The position numbers and the translations under genes are program-made. Shown here piece after piece: positions 17,701-26,290 of a stretch of 64,000 bases of DNA (position 1 is its first letter; each line of letters opens with the position of its first letter). The notes beneath the pieces were generated by a model that had not been told where the DNA came from, ran no database searches, and worked only from the letters and a program-made list of their open reading frames with translations. Origin of the DNA: LC029 sp036676475 (GTDB lineage: Bacteria; Bacillota; Bacilli; Aneurinibacillales; RAOX-1); contig JAKFCU010000029.1 in assembly GCA_036676475.1 (NCBI GenBank), forward strand, positions 1-64,000. The letters run 5' to 3'.

Positions 17701-18321
17701 AATAAGACTTCAACACCTACACCAGCACCAACGACTGCACCTACATATCAAAAAGCCAATATTTCTGTACTACATAATGGCAAGAAATTATCATTTGATT
17801 AAGCTCCGGTGATCATTTACGGGCGTACCCTTGTATCTTTACGTACCATTTTTGAAGCTCTAGGCGCTGAAATTTCATGGAATACAGCTATTCAAACAGT
17901 AACCATCGATACAGTTACACAGCAGTTAACAGTAAACGTGGTTAAAGTAGTTGATGGGGATACGATTAAGGTTACCATAGACGGTAAAGAAGAAAATGTC
18001 CGTCTCATTGGTGTTGATACGCCGGAAACAGTTCATCCTTCAAAACCAGTTCAACCGTATGATCCTGAAGCATCCGCTTATACAAAATCAAGATTGGAGG
18101 GTCAAACCGTTCGTCTAGAGTTCGATGTTCAAGAACGAGATCAATATGGTCGTCTACTTGCTTATGTATGGCTTAATGATGAAATGATTAATAAGACGCT
18201 AGTAGCGGAAGGGTATGCCATGGTAGCTACGTTCCCACCTAACATTCGTTACGTCGATGACTTCACCAAGCTTCAAACGCAGGCTCGTGATGCTAAGAAA
18301 GGATTATGGAGATTGGAGTAA
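17701..18321 (+). pseudogene. Copper-amine-oxidase-N-like / staphylococcal-nuclease protein, interrupted
   Basis: The same frame encodes a Thr/Pro-rich linker (STPTPAPTTAPT), then NISVLHNGKKLSFD, a TAA stop at 17800-17802, and then APVIIYGRTLVSLRTIFEAL. Together these make one copper-amine-oxidase-N-type domain split by the stop. A full thermonuclease domain follows from about 17935, with the metal and catalytic residues VRLIGVDTPE and ERDQYGRLLAYVW. No signal peptide or start codon is found upstream. Internal restart at GTG 17809 could still give a cytosolic nuclease. Confidence 0.75.
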
Positions 18322-18355
18322 CGTTCTCTTATATATGAGGGATAATTACACAAAA

Positions 18356-18402
18356 ACAAAAAAAGAGAAGACTGGTTGAAAGTAACCAGCTTACCTCTTA
18401 AT
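18356..18402 (-). terminator. Terminator after the 18391 gene
   Basis: On the minus strand CTGGTT / AACCAG stem flanked by AAGAG / CTCTT and a run of seven T; overlaps the end of the gene at 18391. Confidence 0.7.
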
Positions 18403-18804
18403 TTCTGATAACAATAATTTAATATCATGTTTAAATTCAAGAAAATATGGCTTGTTTTCATCATCGAAGATCATAAGTAGTGGTGTTTCATTTGTTGGTA
18501 GAATTAATTTCACTTCATCGACCAACGAATTAATCCACTGGTTATTTACCATTACAGATGGTTCAACAGGAATTTTAATTATTTCACCTTCCTGTGGTAT
18601 AGGTTTAAACCTCTTCGTTATACCATTAATCGTTTTGAGGCACTTCTTGGTTTCTCCCTGTATCATTTCTGAATTAGCAATAATTTCTATAACCTGTTGC
18701 TTTTTGACATCAAACACTTCAATGTTGGATAAATTGTTAGCTTGGGCTGATGTGAGGAACAGACCAAAGATAAGAAATACAATCAACATAATTTTTGCTT
18801 TCAT
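18391..18804 (-). CDS. Secreted hypothetical protein
   Basis: 137 residues with a clear signal peptide (MKAKIMLIVFLIFGLFLTSAQA), probably cleaved after AQA. The mature part is mixed alpha/beta, with IPVEPSVMVNNQWINSLVDEVKLILP and a C-terminal MIFDDENKPYFLEFKHDI. AAAGGTGATC ribosome site six bases upstream. I recognise it only as a style of small exported Bacillales protein. Single-gene unit between the nuclease remnant and the 19049 gene. Confidence 0.65.
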   Translation of the reverse strand: MKAKIMLIVFLIFGLFLTSAQANNLSNIEVFDVKKQQVIEIIANSEMIQGETKKCLKTINGITKRFKPIPQEGEIIKIPVEPSVMVNNQWINSLVDEVKLILPTNETPLLMIFDDENKPYFLEFKHDIKLLLSEIKR

Positions 18805-18805
18805 A

Positions 18806-19011
18806 TGATCACCTTTGAGTATTTTCCCCTAATTTCAGCCATCCATGTAAAATACGTTTATTGCTTTAATCTGTCCATTAACGCTAAAAACGAAGAAGGA
18901 TGCCGAAGTATTCCTAATCATTCTATTGATCTCCGTTAATTCAATAACTTCTAATGCTTTTATTTTAAGGCTCTGTTATCCTTCGGTATTGATTTTTTAC
19001 CGAATCGAAAT
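18806..19011. other. Intergenic region without a gene
   Basis: Divergent or read-through gap; no open frame with a ribosome site or clear operator seen. Confidence 0.4.
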
Positions 19012-19039
19012 AAAACTCACCAAATTAAAGGTGAGTTTT
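19012..19039 (-). terminator. Terminator after the 19049 gene
   Basis: AAAACTCACC / GGTGAGTTTT perfect 10-bp stem with 8-base loop. Confidence 0.8.
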
Positions 19040-19048
19040 GCTTGTGTT

Positions 19049-19321
19049 CTATTCATCTTTCATTCCAGATATCATGTTGGTCATGTCCATGTCGCATTGT
19101 TCAAAGTTCGCACTTGGTGCTGCTCCACCAGTACCATGGTGTAATTCATACATATCTTTCAATTCTTGTGTAGTTTTATCAGGGTGCATTTTCTGCATAA
19201 AAGGTAGCATTTGACCAAAATTCATTGTTCCTTCTCCAGGGTTTTCCACAGCAGCAAAAGCAGATGTACCTACACCTATTACTAAAATAGCACCCATTAA
19301 ACCAAACCATACTTTTTTCAT
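19049..19321 (-). CDS. Small exported Met/His-rich protein
   Basis: 90 residues with a signal peptide (MKKVWFGLMGAILVIGVGTSAFA). The mature part, NFGQMLPFMQKMHPDKTTQE followed by LKDMYELHHGTGGAAPS, is rich in Met, His and one Cys, as in small exported copper- or metal-handling proteins. Start moved to ATG 19321 because AAGGAG sits at the right distance from it and abuts the earlier ATG. No transporter is adjacent. Metal binding is an inference from composition only. Confidence 0.6.
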   Translation of the reverse strand: MKKVWFGLMGAILVIGVGTSAFAAVENPGEGTMNFGQMLPFMQKMHPDKTTQELKDMYELHHGTGGAAPSANFEQCDMDMTNMISGMKDE

Positions 19322-19598
19322 TTCAATCATCTCCTTAGTTTTATATTTTTATAATAGTCATGAGGTGTGAAGAAATTATGTAGAAGAAATGAAGAAACTA
19401 TGAATTTCAACATTTTAGTAAAGAAAATAACAATTACAGTAGTTAACAGAGCTAGATTACCGCACAAGCGGTGGAGCAAACTAACTAAAACTAACTAAAA
19501 ATAAATAAAAATAACTAAAACTCTTATACGGTGTTTCAAATGTTAATTTTTTTTGCTATAATTTTTAAATGAATTGATAAAAAATTGGAGGTAAAGGT

Positions 19599-20450
19599 AT
19601 GCGACATGCAAGATTATTTTTCATGCTAATTATGATGTTATTTATCACAAGTGCTTGCAGTAACAGTGAAAGTGTTCAAGAAACAAAACCCGAACCAAAA
19701 GCAAGTGCTGATTCTACAAAGGAAATTATTCTCGCTACAACTACGAGTACACAGGATTCAGGACTTTTAGATGTAGTTCTCCCACCTTTTGAACAAGAAA
19801 CAGGCATTAAAGTGAAAGTAATCGCAGTTGGAACAGGACAAGCCATCAAACTTGGAGAAGATGGCAATGCAGATGTCATACTTGTTCATTCAAAAAAAGC
19901 CGAAGATAAATTTATTGCAGATGGATATGGAATGAATGCATATGATGTGATGTATAATCAATTTTTGGTAATTGGTCCTGAAAGCGATCCTTCTGGAATT
20001 AAAGGGATGTCTTCCGTTACCGATGCGTTCAAAAAGATAGCGGATACAAAATCAATCTTTGTATCAAGAGGCGATGATTCCGGGACCCATAAAAAAGAAC
20101 TTACTGTTTGGGAGAAGTCTGGAATAAAACCAGAGGGCGATTGGTATCTCTCTGCGGGACAAGGTATGGGAGCTACATTAAAAATGGCAGATGAGAAGGA
20201 TGGATATACACTAATAGATGAAGCTACATATCTCTCCCAAAAGTCCAACCTAAAGATTCTTCTGGAAGGTGACGAGACATTATTTAATCCCTATGGAATT
20301 ATTCAAGTCAAATCAACAAACAAACCAGAATTAGCCGACAAACTAATTTCTTATTTTGTTAGCAATGAAACTCAAAAGTTAATTGGTGATTTTGGTAAAG
20401 ATAAATATGGAAAAGGATTGTTTGTACCAAATGCCCATAAGAGACAATAA
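19599..20450 (+). CDS. tupA: Orphan tungstate-type substrate-binding lipoprotein
   Basis: 283 residues, paralog of the protein at 3383. A signal peptide with lipobox ITSAC anchors it in the membrane. The TupA hallmark TTTSTQDSGLLD (about residues 47-58) and SRGDDSGTHKKEL block are intact. No permease or ATPase gene is adjacent, so it may feed the TupBC pair at 1.9-3.4 kb or another transporter. It has its own ribosome site (TTGGAGG) and terminator. Paralog status is seen directly; sharing of the transporter is inferred. Confidence 0.85.
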   Translation: MRHARLFFMLIMMLFITSACSNSESVQETKPEPKASADSTKEIILATTTSTQDSGLLDVVLPPFEQETGIKVKVIAVGTGQAIKLGEDGNADVILVHSKKAEDKFIADGYGMNAYDVMYNQFLVIGPESDPSGIKGMSSVTDAFKKIADTKSIFVSRGDDSGTHKKELTVWEKSGIKPEGDWYLSAGQGMGATLKMADEKDGYTLIDEATYLSQKSNLKILLEGDETLFNPYGIIQVKSTNKPELADKLISYFVSNETQKLIGDFGKDKYGKGLFVPNAHKRQ

Positions 20451-20467
20451 AATTTATTTGTTCATAG

Positions 20468-20494
20468 AACATCTCGACTCCGAGATGTTTTTTT
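20468..20494 (+). terminator. Terminator of the orphan tupA
   Basis: AACATCTCG / CGAGATGTT stem with ACTC loop followed by seven T. Confidence 0.88.
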
Positions 20495-20535
20495 CATGAT
20501 TTTATTATAAAAACGATTACTTAAATCCCGTTTGT

Positions 20536-20844
20536 TCAATAAAAAGAGACCACCGAAGCGCGAATACGGTTGTCCGTAGTGCCTAAATCCACATGAATAG
20601 CTTCATCCGTAGCTGCTTTGAAGACAGTGCCGGGAACGGCGGAAGGAAAATCGATAAAATCCCGCTCCAGGGGTAGAGGTTCGATGTAACCGGGCCTTGG
20701 ATCAAGCGGGGGACGTTCGCCAAAGACACTTTCCAAGTGAAAGTCTGGAAAAACGCGATCCCGGATACCTTTAAAATGAAGAATAGTAAAATCCCCCAAT
20801 TCCTTTTTATTATCCGCCAGATCGATAACATTCATTTTTGTCAT
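20536..20844 (-). CDS. Hypothetical protein divergent from hcp
   Basis: Open frame of 102 residues, richer in GC than its neighbours, with MTKMNVIDLADNKKELGDFT at the start and a Pro-rich centre (PPLDPRPGYIEPLPLERDF). I do not recognise the family and the ribosome site is weak. It shares an upstream region, including an Fnr-like site, with hcp. It may be a real gene, a fragment of a longer one, or chance. Confidence 0.35.
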   Translation of the reverse strand: MTKMNVIDLADNKKELGDFTILHFKGIRDRVFPDFHLESVFGERPPLDPRPGYIEPLPLERDFIDFPSAVPGTVFKAATDEAIHVDLGTTDNRIRASVVSFY

Positions 20845-20876
20845 CTTTGTGAAATGAGCAGGAGAGAGGCTGTTTT

Positions 20877-20919
20877 TGTGATATTGATCACTTCCCCAAG
20901 GCCGGACAATAAGTACTAT
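20877..20919 (+). promoter_or_regulatory. Fnr-type operator and -10 box of hcp
   Basis: TGTGA-TATTGA-TCACT (20877-20892) fits the Fnr pattern at nine of ten positions. TACTAT at 20914-20919 places the probable start near 20926, so the operator is centred at about -41.5, the standard class II activation distance. hcp is a known target of Fnr-type and nitrosative-stress regulators. Confidence 0.65.
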
Positions 20920-20984
20920 AAAAAAATGATTTAAATTTTATTATAGTAGCAACAGGAAAAATGCTAAAAGATGGGAGTTATGAC

Positions 20985-22286
20985 ATGTTTTGCTATCAGT
21001 GTGAACAAACGCCTAGCGGTGGATGTAAAATAATTGGGGTTTGCGGTAAAAATGAAGATATCTCAAGCCTTCAAGATACCATTATTTTTGCTTTGAAAGG
21101 TATTGCAGCTTATGCTACACATGCCCGGCAATTAGGGTTTGTCGATTCAGAGGTTGATGCGACAACCCATGAGGCTCTATACCTGACCTTAACGAACTCG
21201 AATTTCAATATGCAGGAACATATCAATATGGCCATGAAAGTCGGGAATGCCGCAATTAAAGTAATGGAGCTTCTCGATCGTGCGCACACTTCGCGATTAG
21301 GGATTCCTCAACCGATCACCGTTTCCCAAAATAAGATCGAAGGCAAATCAATTGTAATTACCGGCCATAACCTGTTTGCCTTGCAAGAGCTGTTGAAGCA
21401 AACCGAAGGCAAAGGGATCAATATCTATACCCACTCGGAAATGCTGCCTGCTCACGGATATCCTGAATTAAAGAAATACCCGCATTTAAAAGGAAATATA
21501 GGGAAAGCCTGGTATGACCAGCGCCGCTTGTTCGAAGAATTTCCAGGGGCTATTCTGGCTACAACCAATTGCGTGATGCCGATCAAAGGAACCTATGCGG
21601 ACCGGTTCTTCTCTTATGAAATTGCAGGACTTGAAGGGGTTACGAAGATTGTAAATGATGACTTTACTCCATTGATTGAAAAAGCCCTGTCCTTGCCGAC
21701 TGTTAATATTGAATCAGAGAAAACACTTACGACCGGTTTCCATCATGAAACAGTCCTAGGATTGGCTCCTGAAATCATTCAAGCGGTGAAAGACGGGAAA
21801 ATTAAACGTTTCTTTGTCATTGCCGGTTGTGATGCTCCCGGAAAAGGCGGGGAATATTACACCGAGTTGGCAACATCGCTGCCGAAGGAAACCGTCATCC
21901 TCACGACGTCCTGTGGTAAGTTCCGATTCAACGATGTAGACTACGGAACGGTTCCCGGAACCGAAATCCCCCGCTATATCGATTTAGGACAATGCAATAA
22001 CTCCGTCTCTACGGTGAAAATCGCGCAGGCGTTAGCCCAAGCGTTTGATTGTCCGGTCAATGAATTGCCAGTAAGCATCGTATTGTCTTGGTTTGAACAA
22101 AAAGCGGTAGCGATTTTACTCGGACTATTCAGTTTAGGAATTACAGACATCCGCATTGGTCCAAAGCCACCGGAATTCATTTCCGAAGGTGTGATTAACA
22201 TCCTACAGCAAGTATTTAATTTGAAGCTGATCGGTACAGCCCAAGAAGATATGGCGGACATGCTGGACTTGGTGGCGGTTAATTAA
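20985..22286 (+). CDS. hcp: Hydroxylamine reductase / hybrid-cluster protein, short class
   Basis: About 433 residues from ATG 20985, chosen for its GGGAG ribosome site. Hcp acts in nitrosative stress and can reduce NO or hydroxylamine. The N-terminal cluster motif CYQCEQTPSGGCKIIGVC is present, as are probable hybrid-cluster ligands: TGHN, THSEM, TTNC, AGCDAPG, TSCGKFRF, GQCNN and WFEQKAV. It is about 110 residues shorter than the roughly 550-residue E. coli type and so fits the short class known from thermophiles and archaea. Transcribed alone behind an Fnr-type site. Confidence 0.92.
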   Translation: MFCYQCEQTPSGGCKIIGVCGKNEDISSLQDTIIFALKGIAAYATHARQLGFVDSEVDATTHEALYLTLTNSNFNMQEHINMAMKVGNAAIKVMELLDRAHTSRLGIPQPITVSQNKIEGKSIVITGHNLFALQELLKQTEGKGINIYTHSEMLPAHGYPELKKYPHLKGNIGKAWYDQRRLFEEFPGAILATTNCVMPIKGTYADRFFSYEIAGLEGVTKIVNDDFTPLIEKALSLPTVNIESEKTLTTGFHHETVLGLAPEIIQAVKDGKIKRFFVIAGCDAPGKGGEYYTELATSLPKETVILTTSCGKFRFNDVDYGTVPGTEIPRYIDLGQCNNSVSTVKIAQALAQAFDCPVNELPVSIVLSWFEQKAVAILLGLFSLGITDIRIGPKPPEFISEGVINILQQVFNLKLIGTAQEDMADMLDLVAVN

Positions 22287-22380
22287 TATAGGAGTGGAGG
22301 TAGCATCTATCGATTTTGGGGCCATTTGCCTAATAAACGGAAAAAAGTACGAGAAAGGTTCCTAGGAAGTACAGGAGTCG

Positions 22381-22430
22381 GAACTTATTTACCACTTTTT
22401 CCTTGAAATCAGAAAAAGTGGTAAAAGTTC
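22381..22430. repeat. Large imperfect inverted repeat after hcp
   Basis: Perfect 13-bp arms (22389-22401 and 22412-22424), extended by a second GAACTT / AAGTTC pairing. No T-run follows, so it is not a standard terminator. Confidence 0.6.
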
Positions 22431-22523
22431 CATCTCCATAATGTTTTTCGATACTTTTTACCGTCAGATCACCACTTATTTCCTAAATGGACCCAAATTT
22501 ACTCAATGCTACTCTAGCCCATA

Positions 22524-22563
22524 AAGCTCCTTCATTGTGGATATATTCACATCGAAGGAGCTT
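22524..22563. repeat. 10-bp-arm inverted repeat
   Basis: AAGCTCCTTC / GAAGGAGCTT around 20 bases that are themselves partly palindromic (TGTGGATATATTCACA). Confidence 0.6.
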
Positions 22564-22586
22564 AAATATTTTGGTCATTTTTTTAC

Positions 22587-22620
22587 GCCTAAGTCTTGAT
22601 TTGGCCTAAGTCTTGATTTG
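22587..22620 (+). repeat. 17-bp tandem duplication
   Basis: GCCTAAGTCTTGATTTG is repeated twice in tandem at the broken edge of the DNA-ligase remnant. Confidence 0.8.
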
Positions 22621-22785
22621 CAGGACGAACGAAAGGCGCTCTATCAGATTGCAAAACAGATTACTCGTAAAGAAGATAACCACTGGATTTACCTCGAACC
22701 CGTAATTCGAGCGATAGTGAAATTTCAATCTTGGACTAAAGCAGGGTTGATAAGGACACCCAGCTTTGTAGAGTATGTTTTATGA
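22621..22785 (+). pseudogene. C-terminal remnant of an ATP-dependent DNA ligase
   Basis: About 54 codons in one frame read QDERKALYQIAKQITRKED then WIYLEP, AIVKFQSWTKAGLIRTPSFV and EYVL-stop. This is the C-terminal OB-fold end of LigB/LigD-type bacterial ATP-dependent ligases. The rest of the gene is missing; upstream is a stop and a tandem duplication. There is no start codon. Confidence 0.65.
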
Positions 22786-22882
22786 GATACCATCTAATTG
22801 TCAAAACTTGTAACTTCTGCAGGGCTAAACAAGAGCGCCTTGATACAGGTTGGAGAAAGCCGGCTGAAATTACTTTTACGAC

Positions 22883-23152
22883 TTATCGTGGATATGATTG
22901 CTGTCTTCTCGGTAGGAGATCTTCTTGCTTTTTTCCTTTTAAGTGTATTTTCTTTAAAGTCTCTACAATCTGACCGATATCCTTAGGGTCGTCTTTAAGG
23001 CTTACGAACGTTCCATCCCCATACCGAATATCAATTTGCTTTACGTTCTTTAACTCTGATCCAATCACTTGAGGAATGGTCTGGTATTCACTTTGGCTGC
23101 AACCCACGATGATAGTGACAAAAATAGTAATCAAAAGCAATTTTACATTCAT
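22883..23152 (-). CDS. Small hypothetical lipoprotein
   Basis: About 89 residues from ATG 23152 with a lipoprotein signal (MNVKLLLITIFVTIIVGC). A short domain follows (VKQIDIRYGDGTFVSLKDDPKDI). The C-terminal LPRRQQSYPR looks like an out-of-frame end, so the gene may be truncated by a frameshift. It lies next to the 23206 gene on the same strand. Function unknown. Confidence 0.5.
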   Translation of the reverse strand: MNVKLLLITIFVTIIVGCSQSEYQTIPQVIGSELKNVKQIDIRYGDGTFVSLKDDPKDIGQIVETLKKIHLKGKKQEDLLPRRQQSYPR

Positions 23153-23205
23153 CGATACCCTCACTTATTCATGATTAACTACCCAAGGGATAACTTCCTG
23201 ATCGT

Positions 23206-23763
23206 TTAATAAAACAATGTTTTGTTGTTCTTATCAAAAAAGGTTAATTCAGCAGGAAATGGTTGTTTTAGATCTTCTGGCAATTTATCATATTTTACAA
23301 AATACGGATCTTTAGAAACATCGGTTTTAAATTCATAGTCTTCGTGTATCGATTTTGCTGTAACATGGTTAATTTTTAGATTCGAATTCCCACCAAATAC
23401 AACCATATATTTACCTTTATTCGTTTCTGTTACTTGATAAGAAACTCCTGTAATTGATCCACCATGGCTAGAATGTTGAATTTTATACTTCCCGTTAAAT
23501 CCTTTGATCAAATGAGCTTGACCAAACGTTCCATCATACAGCTGATAGAGAGCGATGTAAGAAGTGGTATCATCTAATTGTACGACCTCTATAATATCGG
23601 GATTCAAATCAACTTTTCTTGGTACTCTATTTAACCAGTCTTTTAAGCTCGATTGAATGGAAATCTGGTCGTTACTAATATGATATTCCATAAAATAAAA
23701 CCCGAAATAACAGACAAAAAGTATAATAAGAACGAAAACTATATACTTTCCTTTTTTACCCAA
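23206..23763 (-). CDS. Membrane-anchored hypothetical protein
   Basis: 185 residues, one N-terminal membrane helix (YIVFVLIILFVCYFGFYF) and an extracytoplasmic domain of about 155 residues (TSYIALYQLYDGTFGQAHLI, then KGFNGKYKIQHSSHGG). The start is TTG with GGAGG eight bases upstream. Possibly in a unit with the lipoprotein at 22883. I do not recognise the family. Confidence 0.6.
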   Translation of the reverse strand: MGKKGKYIVFVLIILFVCYFGFYFMEYHISNDQISIQSSLKDWLNRVPRKVDLNPDIIEVVQLDDTTSYIALYQLYDGTFGQAHLIKGFNGKYKIQHSSHGGSITGVSYQVTETNKGKYMVVFGGNSNLKINHVTAKSIHEDYEFKTDVSKDPYFVKYDKLPEDLKQPFPAELTFFDKNNKTLFY

Positions 23764-23925
23764 AACCTCGACCTCCCCACTTACTTTTGGTTGATAAGCC
23801 TATCCGTTTTATGGCGATTGACGTTTCTAATATATTATAGATTTGCATAAAAATGGAAAAAGTAGGAGATTGGTTTCCTCTCTATATGACGTGAAGAGGA
23901 TAAAGTTTTCTCATTGGTGAAGATA

Positions 23926-23954
23926 AAAAGCCCAGTAATCGTTATTGGGCTTTT
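23926..23954. terminator. Bidirectional terminator
   Basis: AAAAGCCCAGTAA / TTATTGGGCTTTT stem with 3-base loop, one G-T pair. Confidence 0.85.
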
Positions 23955-23955
23955 A

Positions 23956-24427
23956 TTTGACTACCAATAAAATTGAAGGTGAGTACCATTTGCTTTATCT
24001 TGACCGCCACTCGTTTCAACAGACATCGCTCCAGTTTTTTATCAATTTTTACAGGAGCATTGCCAATAACTGTCCATTTAAAACCGTTTAGACATTCAGA
24101 ACCGATATTTAGGTCTGAAATAACAGGCGAAGAAATAATTTCTTCAGTGGGAATGATTTCTTAGTGCCTACAATTAAAAAGCGCACAATTGGGAGCAGAT
24201 TTGTATTCTGCCCATAGAACTTGCCCGAATGAAAAAGTGCCATCACACAAAGGAATAGAGAAGACATCACCCATCTTCCATTTTTGTGGTTTAGGTCGTT
24301 CCCATGTCATGAAAGCTTGTCTGATTTTATTTATATAGTAATGGTCAATTTCTTGGCGATTTGGTTCTATTGCAAGTTGATTAATAGGGAGAGCTACTTT
24401 AAGAATTTCTTCACCCCTTTTTGAACT
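23956..24427 (-). pseudogene. Imm26-like immunity protein, broken
   Basis: One frame reads LPINQLAIEPNRQEIDHYYI, later KPQKWKMGDVFSIPLCDGTF, then SFGQVLWAEYKSAPNCALFN, followed by a TAA stop at 24161-24163. The same frame resumes with EEIISSPVISDLNIGSECLN. The plausible C-terminus MSVETSGGQDKANGTHLQFY is in another frame. The FxxGDVFxIPL core resembles Imm26 proteins that neutralise polymorphic toxins. At least one stop and one frameshift make it a pseudogene. No toxin gene lies beside it. Confidence 0.55.
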
Positions 24428-24610
24428 TGCATGGATGAATATACAACCACCTTCTCATTATATTCGAACCAAGGATCATACTACTATCATAGGCAAAACA
24501 TTCGGTTATGCAAAAAAACCATTTATTCCGCTAATCTCCCCAATAACGAGATAAACAAAAATGGCTGCTTTAGCAGCATTTTAAGGAGTGATTTCCGTTC
24601 ACTCCATATT

Positions 24611-25099
24611 TTATTTATTTCTTTTTATTATTTTACTTTTTTTCAATTTCCGTTTTCTCGGAATGGCTGTCAGTTTGCCAACACGATATCCTTTTTTTAG
24701 TTTCGCATGCGATTTAATCCGGATTGATTTATGTTTTATCGTGTTATCCGCAGAAATTTCAATTATATGGTGGAAGGTGAATATTCCAACGCTGACTCTT
24801 CCAAATCCTACATTTGTACATGTGCTGCAGCCCGTGTTCCAGCACCAACTGAATGCATCGTCTGGGACTTGGGTGTAGAAGTCCCCTCCCCAGTTGTCTC
24901 CATTCACATTTTCGGCGTAGACAAAGAAGGTGCTGCCCCCGACATAGCCGCTAACTAACTGCCTCCTGCTCCGCGGTGCTACATTGAACCAACCAGTTTT
25001 TCTCCAGCCGACACCACTTTTACTTCTACAGCTGCTATCAGAGTAGGCAAAGGCAACATCCACGGGTAAACTGCTATTGTTAAGAATATATAAACCCAT
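24611..25099 (-). CDS. DUF1036 protein with basic tail
   Basis: 162 residues. The N-terminal 105 form a DUF1036-type domain (YILNNSSLPVDVAFAYSDSS, GWRKTGWFNVAPRSRRQL) with six cysteines that could form disulfides or bind metal. The last 40 residues are Lys/Arg-rich (PRKRKLKKSKIIKRNK). Start moved to ATG 25099, eight bases after GGAG. There is no signal peptide. DUF1036 proteins are small and uncharacterised. A paralog lies 450 bp upstream at 25546, so this is a tandem pair. Confidence 0.75.
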   Translation of the reverse strand: MGLYILNNSSLPVDVAFAYSDSSCRSKSGVGWRKTGWFNVAPRSRRQLVSGYVGGSTFFVYAENVNGDNWGGDFYTQVPDDAFSWCWNTGCSTCTNVGFGRVSVGIFTFHHIIEISADNTIKHKSIRIKSHAKLKKGYRVGKLTAIPRKRKLKKSKIIKRNK

Positions 25100-25129
25100 T
25101 GTCGTCACTCCATTCTCTAAATATTAAAC

Positions 25130-25327
25130 TTACTGTACTATGGTATGAACATTCAGAGAAAATGAAATGGTTGATAGTGGATTATCAAAAAATATTATTA
25201 TATTAAAATTCCTAGTTTCCTCTATTCCCCTTTCGCTGGTGGTGGAACACGGGAAGCACTGTTTGTAATAAAGCATGGTTGGAAGAGTTGGTTTAACTGA
25301 AAAAAAAATGACTACCAATACAGCCAT
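25130..25327 (-). CDS. Possible small hydrophobic protein between DUF1036 genes
   Basis: Open frame of 65 codons with a hydrophobic start (MAVLVVIFFSVKPTLPTMLY) and a beta-type end (NFNIIIFFDNPLSTISFSLN). It lies in the gap between two DUF1036 genes on the same strand. No convincing ribosome site is present. It may be a gene fragment or chance. Confidence 0.3.
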   Translation of the reverse strand: MAVLVVIFFSVKPTLPTMLYYKQCFPCSTTSERGIEETRNFNIIIFFDNPLSTISFSLNVHTIVQ

Positions 25328-25545
25328 ATTGAAGTATAGAAACCCGATAGCTGTATAAAACGAGAGTTTTAAATAAACTTTGTTTATATATTATTACCTT
25401 TTCTATGTTACTTAACGAGATATGAAAAAGGTGTCATAAGTAAAACATCTTCTCTATTTTAATGTAGCAAGAAGAGGCTTATCTCATGTTCAGCTTATTT
25501 TCTTCATAAGCAAACCAATGACCTTGAGGAATCATTTCTAATTCC

Positions 25546-26073
25546 TCACTTGTATCGTATCATACGATTCCGACCCAATTTAGCTTTAATTACTTTCTGT
25601 TTTTTAGGCAATGTCCTGCGGTTCTGACCCAATTTAGCTTTTCCTTCTCCTAGTATTCTAGACGGCGTAAGATTAATTGTGTAGTTTTTTCGACTAGCAT
25701 TTCCTTTTCTAGGCGGCGTAAGATTAATTGTGTAGTTTTCCGCCTTGACACTTCCTGTTCTAGGCGTTCTCCTAAATCCTACAATCCTACAAAAATTGCA
25801 AGCTAAGTCCCAACACCAACTGAAAGGACCACCTCCCTTAGGGATGTCAGTGCCGTATGGTCCATCCCATACAAATGATTTACTCTCAGCGAACAAAAAG
25901 TAATGACGACCATCGGAATCCCCTCTCAAAATCCGTCTACTCTCCCCGGGGTTCACATTCCACCAACCAGCCTTTCTCCAAGGGACTTTTACCTTTGTTC
26001 CACAACTGTCATCACGGAAACCAATAGCAACACTGACGACTTCATCAGTACTGTTGCGTACATAGACAGCCAT
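25546..26073 (-). CDS. DUF1036 protein with internal peptide repeats
   Basis: 175 residues. DUF1036-type domain at 1-105 (VYVRNSTDEVVSVAIGFRDD, WRKAGWWNVNPGESRRIL, FSWCWDLACNFC). Then come two copies of NYTINLTPxR, 17 residues apart, and two copies of KAKLGxNR, ending in a strongly basic tail. At DNA level a 26-bp segment is perfectly repeated with 51-bp period (25663-25688 and 25714-25739). Start at ATG 26073 after AAGGAG. No signal peptide is seen. The repeats suggest a recently expanded tail; the function is unknown. Confidence 0.75.
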   Translation of the reverse strand: MAVYVRNSTDEVVSVAIGFRDDSCGTKVKVPWRKAGWWNVNPGESRRILRGDSDGRHYFLFAESKSFVWDGPYGTDIPKGGGPFSWCWDLACNFCRIVGFRRTPRTGSVKAENYTINLTPPRKGNASRKNYTINLTPSRILGEGKAKLGQNRRTLPKKQKVIKAKLGRNRMIRYK

Positions 26074-26245
26074 CGTCTTCACTCCTTTATTAAAATATTG
26101 AAATTACGTTTTATAATATGAAAATTATTAAAAAAGGAAATAGACAACAACTGTGGAGTCTCAAAATATATTATTACCTATAATGTAAGGCTTGTGAGAT
26201 TAAGATAACTTATCGTCAAGTCTCGCTTTGGCTACCCTTTTTCTT

Positions 26246-26265
26246 ATTGTGCTATTCTGCCCTTT
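26246..26265 (+). repeat. 20-bp dispersed repeat
   Basis: ATTGTGCTATTCTGCCCTTT; a 19/20 match occurs at 34679-34698 in the same orientation, both in accessory intergenic DNA. Confidence 0.5.
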
Positions 26266-26290
26266 GCAGAATAAAGGAGCCGTTAGGCTC

